Part shown: in pieces, positions 1 through 5,574 of the stretch
How positions within the stretch are numbered: the first letter of the stretch is position 1
Layout: each line of letters opens with the position of its first letter
Origin: Cupriavidus sp. BIS7
GTDB lineage: Bacteria > Pseudomonadota > Gammaproteobacteria > Burkholderiales > Burkholderiaceae
Assembly: GCF_000292345.1 (NCBI RefSeq)
Contig: NZ_ALOU01000002.1
Location: 1 to 64,000 of the forward strand
DNA: 64,000 nt
Reading direction: 5' to 3'
Translations under genes and position numbers: made by a program
The notes under the pieces: model-generated
Told to the model about the DNA's origin: nothing
Database searches by the model: none
What the model saw: the letters and a program-made list of their open reading frames with translations, nothing else

Positions 1-47
1 GAAATTACTTGACCACTACAAGCGTCTTCTTCATCCTCATGGTCGCC

Positions 48-395
48 TCACTTGCAGGGGAAGGTTTCACGCAGGACGTAAAAGACGGCTGTCGACAGCG
101 GCACATCATCTGTAAGCCTGGCAACGACCCTCGACTGATCATTGTCGAGCATTGCCCGCACGTTGCCTGTATTCAGCGAAAGGCTCCTCGGCTGGCAATA
201 GAGGAGAGGCTTGCGTTCGATTTGCAATTGAGCATTTGCAGCGCCAAGAGACTCTGAGGCGCCCGCGATGTATATGTTCATTACTCTGTCCGCACCCTGC
301 TGGCCTGCTGTTTTGTAGTCCTTCCATATGATTTCGGCCATTGCGTTGCCAGACAGGAGTGCCGCGCCGGTCGTGGCTATGATCAGTTTCTTCAT
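48..395 (-). CDS. Small secreted protein, Rap1a/Tai-like C-terminal pattern
   Basis: A 115-residue protein beginning with a typical signal peptide (MKKLIIATTGAALLSGNAMA, cleavage likely after residue 20). The mature part has a pattern resembling the Rap1a/Tai immunity-protein family: a YIAGA segment, a conserved Cys in LLYCQP, and a terminal FPCK, so a disulfide in the periplasm is plausible. The leader just upstream of its ATG resembles that of the secreted gene at 3557-3883, suggesting a shared duplicated origin. Function is unknown; the family match is made by eye and is weak. Confidence 0.6.
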   Translation of the reverse strand: MKKLIIATTGAALLSGNAMAEIIWKDYKTAGQQGADRVMNIYIAGASESLGAANAQLQIERKPLLYCQPRSLSLNTGNVRAMLDNDQSRVVARLTDDVPLSTAVFYVLRETFPCK

Positions 396-868
396 ATTTG
401 TTCGTCCCTACCCGTCAAAAAATCAATTCTTATCTGGCAACGGTGGCATGCGTGTCAGATCCCTCGCCGGCAAGGCGCTCGCTAGGCCGGCCCTCTCCCT
501 GAAGCCACCCACTTTCCGCTACTGTGGCAATGAGTTCCCTACCGCAACAGCTCGAGTTTGCGCTTCCGCGACAGCGCGCTTACAATTGTGCAACTGCTTG
601 CGGGGCGTCCCACTTAGGGCAATTAGAGCCGGACAGTCGTGTCGCGCAGGCAGCCCTACATCTGCAGCTCCCCTCGGCACACCCTGCCCGCACTTAGCCA
701 CTCAGCTAGACTAGCAGCTGGATTCCTTGTGGCAAAAGCTTGCGTTCATCAAGCACCGCTGACACTGGCCCCAACCAGCTTTCGATTATCGTGATCCTCT
801 TCCACCCCGAGGACCGTGCTTACTGGGCAAGCTGATCTTTAGCCGCTGGCATCGACACCGCGAGCCAA
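396..868. other. Intergenic region, no convincing gene
   Basis: About 470 bases upstream of the leftward secreted-protein gene. Open frames here lack ribosome binding sites and plausible composition. A GTCAGATCC string near 454 also occurs near 4127, in the same position relative to a secreted-protein gene and the repeat at 4221-4360. I read the region as non-coding or decayed sequence. Confidence 0.5.
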
Positions 869-990
869 AGTATAAGGATCCGTTGCCATCGATGGGATTG
901 AAAGACACTACCCGTCGACTTTTTTCTAAGACTCATGGGCCTCAGCCCAGCGCTTCGATCGAGTTGCTTTACCACAACGATTCGTTGCAA
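869..990. repeat. Diverged repeat copy A (partner at 4221-4360)
   Basis: Shares with 4221-4360, in the same order, TATAAGGATCC, then GGATTGAAAGACAC, then a TTTTCT..AG..CCCATGGGC/CCCATCGGTC-like stretch, then TTGCTTTAC and CGATTCGTTGC. Sequence between the blocks has drifted. It lies to the right of the secreted gene at 48-395, as its partner lies to the right of the secreted gene at 3557-3883. It may be a remnant of a duplicated segment or of a mobile element; a coding frame through it is not conserved between copies. Confidence 0.5.
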
Positions 991-1275
991 GCCCTACCCA
1001 ACCGTCTGGTTAGTGGCACGGCAGAGCATTGCCAAGAAAGAATCGCCACCTCGGCTCCCCAGCCTTCCTCGTTTCCCCCTCCAGACCTCTTCCTTATACC
1101 GCCAGGCCGCCGAGACCGAATCCGAGTCTCCTTACAGAGGCGATAAACACGATTTGCCTATACAGCCATGACACAGACGTGAGTCTGGAGTGCAGGGCTG
1201 GCCGCGGGCTCCCTGCGCTGGCCACCCGGCAGTCAAGCTCGCACTCGCAATCCGTCATGTGTAAGGAGAAAAACC
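991..1275. other. Intergenic region upstream of a small membrane protein gene
   Basis: No plausible gene seen. The segment must contain the promoter and leader of the gene starting at 1276, whose ribosome binding site (AAGGAG) sits at its right end. I could not pick out a convincing -35/-10 pair. Confidence 0.4.
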
Positions 1276-1545
1276 ATGACAAACGTAGCATTTATCATCC
1301 TGGCCGCTGTCTCCACCGCAGGGCTCTACTTCGTCAGCCGCAAGTTGGGCTGGTCCAAAGCCGAGGCCGTCATGCACGGCAGTCTCGTCGTTGGCCTGCT
1401 GCTGATGGCATTCAAGGTGGTCCTGATGGCCATCCTTGCCACCCTTGGCGCCGATGGGGCCGTGCTGACGCTGCAGGCTGAGGCCCGCGACGTGCTCAGT
1501 GGCGCGCTGGCTGCGCTCGTTTTGATGCCGCTCAGTAGGGTGTAA
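1276..1545 (+). CDS. Small two-helix membrane protein, unknown function
   Basis: An 89-residue hydrophobic protein with a strong ribosome binding site (AAGGAG, about 6 bases before ATG). Two predicted membrane helices are visible: residues 3-22 (a signal-anchor-like start) and about 36-57, followed by an amphipathic tail ending MPLSRV. Similar tiny inner-membrane proteins are common on integrative elements and phages, but no family is recognised. A hairpin follows directly, so the gene appears to be a single transcription unit. Confidence 0.55.
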   Translation: MTNVAFIILAAVSTAGLYFVSRKLGWSKAEAVMHGSLVVGLLLMAFKVVLMAILATLGADGAVLTLQAEARDVLSGALAALVLMPLSRV

Positions 1546-1555
1546 CAAGCAAAGA

Positions 1556-1577
1556 GGCTGCTCTCGCAGCCCCTTTC
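1556..1577 (+). terminator. Probable intrinsic terminator after the small membrane gene
   Basis: A GGCTGC / GCAGCC stem with a TCTC loop begins 10 bases after the stop codon and is followed by CCTTTCT. The stem is perfect but the T-run is weak, so termination may be partial. Confidence 0.5.
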
Positions 1578-1613
1578 TACTCGACCAGTGGCCGAGGTCC
1601 AATCCGTCGATCC

Positions 1614-1931
1614 TTATACGAGCGAGGGGAACTCCACCTTGCAGTGGTCTTCAGAGCTGCTCGCCTTGCGGACTTCAAACTGATAGGCACCCTCGACGTA
1701 GTGCGTCAGAAGCGCGCCGTCTTGGCCCGCGCCGCGCAGCCAAACCTGAGCTTGCGCGTCAATCTGGACCTGCTCGAGGCGGAAGGCGCGCGTCTTGTCT
1801 GCCAGGGGCACGGCCCACAGGTTGTAGTCGCCAATCGGAGTCTGAGCCTCCTGAGCCTCCGATTGGAGCGCCGAGAGCCGATTCTTCAGCGAGGTGTGGA
1901 TCTTGTGACCGTGGGTATCTGCGAAGTTCAT
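1614..1931 (-). CDS. Hypothetical cytosolic protein
   Basis: A 105-residue protein without signal peptide or membrane segment; GGAG stands about 6 bases before the ATG. The N-terminal third is helical and charged, the rest looks like beta strand (RAFRLEQVQIDAQAQVWLRGAG). It contains a single Cys near the end. I do not recognise the family. It lies just downstream of a broken secreted-protein gene on the same strand and may be co-transcribed with it. Confidence 0.45.
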   Translation of the reverse strand: MNFADTHGHKIHTSLKNRLSALQSEAQEAQTPIGDYNLWAVPLADKTRAFRLEQVQIDAQAQVWLRGAGQDGALLTHYVEGAYQFEVRKASSSEDHCKVEFPSLV

Positions 1932-1964
1932 TGAATCTCCGTTGAGGGAAAAGGCCCAGGCGCG

Positions 1965-2356
1965 TTATGCGCAGGACCGAGGATCGTTGATCGCCTTGAT
2001 TACTGTGTCGATGCGATCGAGCCACATGGACGAGCCGTAGTAGCTGTAGCCCTTGAAGTCCACCGCACCCTGCCCCATGGCCTGGATGTCGATGACCATG
2101 TAGACCGAGCGGAGCTGTGGACCGAAACTCGTCTCCGAGATCGTGATCTTCGTCTAGTCAGGCGACAGAACTACGCTGCCCACTGGCTGGCACTCGCCGG
2201 CATAGGCTGCGATGTTTTGGCGTAGGCCTGGTCGTTGGGCTTCTGGATGCGAACATCGCGCCGCAGGTTCTCAGCCACGCACACCTCCGCATTGGCGGTC
2301 CTAGAGGTGGCCACTGCCATGGAAGCTGCGAAAGCAAAAAGACCCAGACGTGTCAT
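1965..2356 (-). pseudogene. Broken gene for a small secreted protein (frameshift and stop)
   Basis: The start is intact: ATG at 2356 preceded by AAGGAT, then a signal peptide (MTRLGLFAFAASMAVATSRT, cleavage near ANA). The reading frame then shifts around 2200-2240. A second frame continues with coding character (LRQNIAAYAGECQPVGSVVLSPD), hits a TAG at 2154-2156, and carries on to a stop at 1965-1967 (TKITISETSFGPQLRSVYMV, then a Gly/Tyr-rich stretch ending NDPRSCA). At least two lesions therefore separate the signal peptide from a coherent C-terminal half. The alternative is a short 61-residue product ending at 2171. Confidence 0.6.
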
Positions 2357-2385
2357 ATCGACATCCTTATAGAAGATTTGGGATA

Positions 2386-2748
2386 TTAATGGAGACTGGC
2401 AGGTCGAGACCCCGCCAGAATCACTTTTATTTGCGCGTCCCTGGCGATCTCGACCATATGGGCCGTTCCCGTGTGGCCAGGGAAGGCGATGACCAGCTCA
2501 GGACGACCGTGTCTGAGCATCTGGTGGTTCCTGACACGTCCACCGCGGCGGCCTGCGGCCGCAGGATAGGGGTAGGGGTCCAGGGGCACGCCGCGCGACC
2601 TGGCCCATTCCCTTGCGAGCGTGTCTGCGCCCGCCGCTTCGCCCTCGATCAGCACCGAGATGGGTCGACGCTCGTGGACGCGATCTAAGACCGCGTAGAC
2701 CCATTGCCGGTCGTTGTATTCCCGACCACCACAGACCAGCAGACGCAT
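2386..2748 (-). CDS. DUF2493 family protein (SLOG/YAcAr-like nucleotide-binding fold)
   Basis: A 120-residue protein with the full DUF2493 pattern: MRLLVCGGREYNDR at the start, IEGEAAGADTLAREWA in the middle, then RNHQML and VIAFPGHTGTAHMVEIA. The family belongs to the SLOG-type Rossmann fold and is thought to bind a nucleotide or nucleotide-derived ligand; it is frequent on phages and mobile elements. Its ATG directly follows the stop of the secreted gene upstream (TAAATG), so translation is probably coupled. Copies of its first codons recur as scars at 3123-3140 and 3540-3557. Confidence 0.75.
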   Translation of the reverse strand: MRLLVCGGREYNDRQWVYAVLDRVHERRPISVLIEGEAAGADTLAREWARSRGVPLDPYPYPAAAGRRGGRVRNHQMLRHGRPELVIAFPGHTGTAHMVEIARDAQIKVILAGSRPASLH

Positions 2749-3090
2749 TTACTTTGGTGCCTGCAGCTCTCGAATCAGCGCAACTGCGCCGTTGGCGACG
2801 AAACTCAATGGATTGGCTCGGCAGTAGTTGTCCATCCACACATAGACTTGATCGGTGGAGAGACCAGAGCTGAACGGGTCGCCATGCGTGCCGGGAGCGA
2901 TATAGCCGCTCATGAACCCCAAAAGCCATGCCCTGTTGTAGATCGTATCGACGGTTTCTTTGACAGAGCTTTGCTGCCTGATCCATTCGCCGCAGTCAAC
3001 GGCCCCCTGAAGTCTTACGGCGTGCGCGGCGTGCGCGGCTGGCGTGCAAAGTGTAAGGATGACCGCTGCGGCGGCGAGTGTTTTCTTCAT
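2749..3090 (-). CDS. Secreted tandem paralogue 1
   Basis: A 113-residue protein with a signal peptide (MKKTLAAAAVILTLCTPAAHA) and a mature domain with the pattern DCGEWI ... WLLGFMSGYI ... VYVWMDNYCRANPL ... GAVALIREL. Two conserved cysteines suggest one disulfide. It is the closest to the DUF2493 gene of three tandem paralogues sharing this pattern. GGGAGGGG lies just before the ATG. The start ATGA overlaps the TGA of a 17-codon vestigial frame descended from the DUF2493 start. Loosely Rap1a/HdeA-like in size and layout; function unknown. Confidence 0.7.
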   Translation of the reverse strand: MKKTLAAAAVILTLCTPAAHAAHAVRLQGAVDCGEWIRQQSSVKETVDTIYNRAWLLGFMSGYIAPGTHGDPFSSGLSTDQVYVWMDNYCRANPLSFVANGAVALIRELQAPK

Positions 3091-3122
3091 TTCCCCTCCC
3101 TTGTATTGTTAGATCCACCATC

Positions 3123-3140
3123 GCAGACCAGCAGACGCAT
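3123..3140 (-). repeat. Copied start of the DUF2493 gene (scar 1)
   Basis: On the minus strand this is the first six codons of the DUF2493 gene (MRLLVC), its ATG overlapping the upstream stop as TAATG. It continues as a 17-codon frame ending in a TGA that overlaps the next gene's ATG. It is the junction of a tandem duplication. Confidence 0.75.
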
Positions 3141-3499
3141 TATTGCTTCTGTTTGCCCGCTTCCACGGCATCGTTGACGATCAGTTCGATCACAGCGTCG
3201 CCGGCCCTCTTGAGCGGGTTGGCGCGGCAGAAGTTGTCCACGTAGAGGTAGATTTGCTCGTTGGAATACTTGCCCATTGGATCGCCCGCGATCTTTTCGC
3301 CCGCACCCATGACGATGCCGCTCATGTAGCCGATCACCCATGTTTCGTTGCGCAGCGAGGCGAACGTATTGCGCTGGGTGTTCTGCCTAGCGGTCACCCA
3401 TTCACCGCAGTCTGGCTGACCCCGAATGGTAAAGGCCTGGCTGGCCAAAGGTGCGCAAAGTGCAACGATGACCGCTACGGCGGCGAGTGTCTTCTTCAT
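3140..3499 (-). CDS. Secreted tandem paralogue 2
   Basis: A 119-residue protein starting at MKKTLAAVAVIVALCAPLAS (signal peptide). I chose the ATG at 3499 because GGGGGAG lies right before it and the paralogues begin there; an in-frame ATG 13 codons upstream lacks such support. The mature part repeats the family pattern: DCGEWV, ETWVIGYMSGIVMG, QIYLYVDNFCRANPL, then a helical tail ending GKQKQ. Likely periplasmic, function unknown. Confidence 0.7.
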   Translation of the reverse strand: MKKTLAAVAVIVALCAPLASQAFTIRGQPDCGEWVTARQNTQRNTFASLRNETWVIGYMSGIVMGAGEKIAGDPMGKYSNEQIYLYVDNFCRANPLKRAGDAVIELIVNDAVEAGKQKQ

Positions 3500-3539
3500 G
3501 TTCTCCCCCTTGTAAATCAGATCCACCACCACAGCCACC

Positions 3540-3557
3540 GCAGACCAGCAGACGCAT
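3540..3557 (-). repeat. Copied start of the DUF2493 gene (scar 2)
   Basis: Same 18-base string as at 3123-3140. Its ATG again overlaps the stop of the upstream secreted gene as TAATG. The frame then runs into a GGTGG-rich stretch that matches the DUF2493 gene at codons 7-9, the likely microhomology at which the duplication joined. Confidence 0.7.
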
Positions 3558-3883
3558 TACTTACCGGCTGATGTCAGGAGTTCATCCAAGAGCATGAAGG
3601 CACCCTCGTCGACCATCTTTAGGGGATGGGCGCGGCAATAGTTGTCCATCCAAGCATGCAATTGCTCGGCCGACTGGATCGGCTTCAGCGCGTCACGTCC
3701 GATTTTTGCATACATGATGGCATTCAGCGCGCTCATATAGCCATTGAGCCAAACTCGCTGCGCGGGTGAACTTTTGTTAATCCACGTCCCGCAATCCGTG
3801 TTGCCGAAAGAGACGACAGCGTTTGCTGCTGTAGACGCGCCAAGAGTAAGGATGACCGCCACGGCGGCGAGAGTTTTCTTCAT
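3557..3883 (-). CDS. Secreted tandem paralogue 3
   Basis: A 108-residue protein with a signal peptide (MKKTLAAVAVILTLGASTAANA) and the family pattern NTDCGTWIN ... RVWLNGYMSALNAI ... QLHAWMDNYCRAHPLKMV ... GAFMLLDEL. It is the first gene of the leftward cluster (this gene, two paralogues, then DUF2493), and its leader is the likely site of the promoter. The two conserved Cys are retained. Function unknown; an envelope or immunity-like role is only a guess from the Rap1a-like layout. Confidence 0.7.
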   Translation of the reverse strand: MKKTLAAVAVILTLGASTAANAVVSFGNTDCGTWINKSSPAQRVWLNGYMSALNAIMYAKIGRDALKPIQSAEQLHAWMDNYCRAHPLKMVDEGAFMLLDELLTSAGK

Positions 3884-3910
3884 GTTGTTCCCAATCCGTC
3901 AAAAATGTCG

Positions 3911-4108
3911 TCAAATCCACCACCATAGGGCGCGCACGTAGTCGCGCACGCGCTCCGCAGTCCCTATCGGCCGGAATCCTGCTACCTTTACAATGGCGTC
4001 GAAAAATGTCAGTCCCGGCGAACGCTTCCAGACGGCAAGCGCCTCGTCATTGAATACCGGGTGAAACTCGCGGACCCGCTGTGCCAACCATTCGCGGGCA
4101 CGAGTTGC
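3911..4108 (-). pseudogene. C-terminal fragment of an unrecognised protein
   Basis: This minus-strand frame reads as a coherent protein tail: TRAREWLAQRVREFHPVF, then a segment containing LAVWKRSPGLTFFDAIVKVA, ending RDYVRALWWWI and a stop at 3911-3913. It is closed upstream by a TGA at 4109-4111 and has no good start codon or ribosome binding site. I read it as the remnant of a larger gene lost when the neighbouring repeat segment arrived. It could be a short gene using a non-ATG start. Confidence 0.4.
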
Positions 4109-4220
4109 TCATTGTGTCAATGGCGCATGTCAGATCCATAGCCACAGCGCTTCGTAGTAGCGGCCGTAACCCTCGCCGGCCAGGCGCGTATGAAAGCCGA
4201 CTTTGGCCGCCGCAGACCGA

Positions 4221-4360
4221 TATATAAGGATCCATGGCCGCGGACTGGATTGAAAGACACTTCCCATTCGCGCGAACAAGTTTTCTCTAGGACCCATCGG
4301 TCTTACGTGAACTGTCCCACTGAGGCGCGTTGCTTTACGGCGGCGATTCGTTGCTTTTCG
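4221..4360. repeat. Diverged repeat copy B (partner at 869-990)
   Basis: Carries the same ordered blocks as 869-990: TATAAGGATCC, GGATTGAAAGACAC, TTTTCTCTAGG, TTGCTTTAC and CGATTCGTTGC. Spacing is slightly longer here. Both copies sit upstream of a leftward MKK-type secreted gene, so the repeat probably belongs to a larger duplicated unit. Confidence 0.5.
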
Positions 4361-4442
4361 TAGAAGGACATCGAATACGGCTGCGCCTAAGCAACCGGCA
4401 GTGATCGCACACCAACGCCTGCACACGACGGCCGTTCCTCAG

Positions 4443-4500
4443 ATGGGCTTGCCCGTGCCGGGCGCACCGGCCAACACGATGTTGTGTGGCAACTTCGGAA
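4443..4500 (-). pseudogene. Trace of an IstB-like ATPase (Walker A region)
   Basis: The minus strand encodes PKLPHNIVLAGAPGTGKPI with an in-frame stop right after it. The A-P-G-T-G-K P-loop preceded by NIVL is typical of IstB/DnaC-like helper ATPases of IS21-family elements. Only about 19 residues remain, so this is a fossil of an insertion element next to the defence locus. The match is by eye and short. Confidence 0.4.
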
Positions 4501-4579
4501 GCTTTCAGCGACGCAGCTGTTGCCCTGCAGTGTTGCACGACAGAAACGCAATTCGCCTCATTCCTGGCGCACCCCACGA

Positions 4580-4600
4580 TACTGTGATTATATACAGGTA
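4580..4600. promoter_or_regulatory. Candidate LexA (SOS) box upstream of sspB
   Basis: CTGT (4582-4585), an AT-rich 8-base centre GATTATAT, then ACAG (4594-4597), preceded by TA and followed by GTA. This is the exact CTGT-N8-ACAG core of the LexA site known from gamma- and betaproteobacteria. It lies 57 bases before the sspB ATG, where it would overlap or adjoin the promoter. It is a sequence match only; binding is inferred. Confidence 0.6.
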
Positions 4601-4612
4601 TCAACAGGTCGT

Positions 4613-4637
4613 CGAACTGGTGAAAGCCACCAGTTCG
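4613..4637. promoter_or_regulatory. Perfect 10-bp inverted repeat before sspB
   Basis: CGAACTGGTG (4613-4622) and CACCAGTTCG (4628-4637) are separated by AAAGC. The element ends 16 bases before the sspB ATG. As DNA it is an operator-like dyad; as RNA it would form a stable hairpin beside the ribosome binding site. It has no T-run, so it is not a standard terminator. Confidence 0.55.
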
Positions 4638-4653
4638 GGTTAAGATAAGAAGC

Positions 4654-5574
4654 ATGAATGCCATGACAAAACTCCAACGGGGGGCGCCTGCCCATTTCTC
4701 GGGCCACGAGACGTTTCCCCTGCGTCAAATGTGGCTCAAGAAAGTTCTCGACCAAGCCACCGATGGCAGACTAATTCGCAAGTCTGCTTTCGCCGATGAG
4801 AAGGCCATCGCGGAATTCGGTGTAGGCAAGAACATGGTGGCGTCAATCCGCCATTGGGCCTTGGCTTGCGGCGTAATGCTTGAGGACGGCGACAGTTTTC
4901 GCATCCGCAGCCTTGCAAAGGAGATCCTGAGTGATGGCGGGCTCGACCCCTACGCCGAGAGCCCCTCGACCGCATGGCTCGCGCATTGGCAGCTCGCGGG
5001 CCGGTGCTTTCGCTCGACGACGTGGCATTGGCTGTTCAACCATGTAACGGCACCCACATTTACCCGCCAAGAGCTCGAAGACCCTTTGGCGCGCTACGCC
5101 CGAGAGCTCGATCCAAAGCATCGGCTCTCAGCCTCGACGATCTCGCGCGACTTGGAGACATGCCTACGCAGCTACGCGCCACGCGCGGCCGGTGGCTCCC
5201 CCGAAGACTTCGCCGAGCCGCTGTTGGGCGAGTTGGGCCTGTTGCAAGAAGTCCACAAGGGCCAATATGCCTTCCGCCGCGGCCCGAAAGCATCCCTGCA
5301 CGACGGCGTCTTCGCCTATGCCCTAGTCGATTTCTGGAACCGCGAGGCTGAGGGTCAAAGCTCGCTGGCCTTCGAAGCTGTCGCCTACGCAGAAGGATCG
5401 CCGGGCCGGGTCTTTAAGCTCGACGAGGAATCGATCGCACAACGGCTGATCGCCCTCTCCGACTTCACCGGCCGCAAGCTCGAATGGACCGACTCCGCAG
5501 GCCTTCGCCAAGTCCACCGCAAGAATCTTTCCCGGGAAGACATGAAGAACATGATCAGGCGCGCCTATGACTGA
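4654..5574 (+). CDS. sspB: SspB-like DUF4007 protein of a phosphorothioation system
   Basis: A 306-residue protein opening with the DUF4007 hallmark FSGHETFPLRQMWLKK at about residues 12-30, followed by FGVGKNMVASIRHWA. In the SspABCD phosphorothioate system the DUF4007 protein SspB is a DNA nickase needed to insert sulfur in the backbone. Here it is first in an operon with an ATPase and a PAPS-reductase-like protein, the same B-C-D order. Its stop overlaps the next start by 8 bases (ATGACTGA). A second ATG four codons in is possible. A LexA-like box and an inverted repeat precede it. Family assignment is strong; activity is inferred. Confidence 0.8.
   Translation: MNAMTKLQRGAPAHFSGHETFPLRQMWLKKVLDQATDGRLIRKSAFADEKAIAEFGVGKNMVASIRHWALACGVMLEDGDSFRIRSLAKEILSDGGLDPYAESPSTAWLAHWQLAGRCFRSTTWHWLFNHVTAPTFTRQELEDPLARYARELDPKHRLSASTISRDLETCLRSYAPRAAGGSPEDFAEPLLGELGLLQEVHKGQYAFRRGPKASLHDGVFAYALVDFWNREAEGQSSLAFEAVAYAEGSPGRVFKLDEESIAQRLIALSDFTGRKLEWTDSAGLRQVHRKNLSREDMKNMIRRAYD

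Noticed and set aside
328..714. A 128-codon plus-strand frame
   Set aside because: No ribosome binding site, overlaps the start of a better-supported leftward gene, and composition is not protein-like.
883..1146. A coding gene inside repeat copy A
   Set aside because: The frame is not kept in the partner copy at 4221-4360, where it meets stops quickly.
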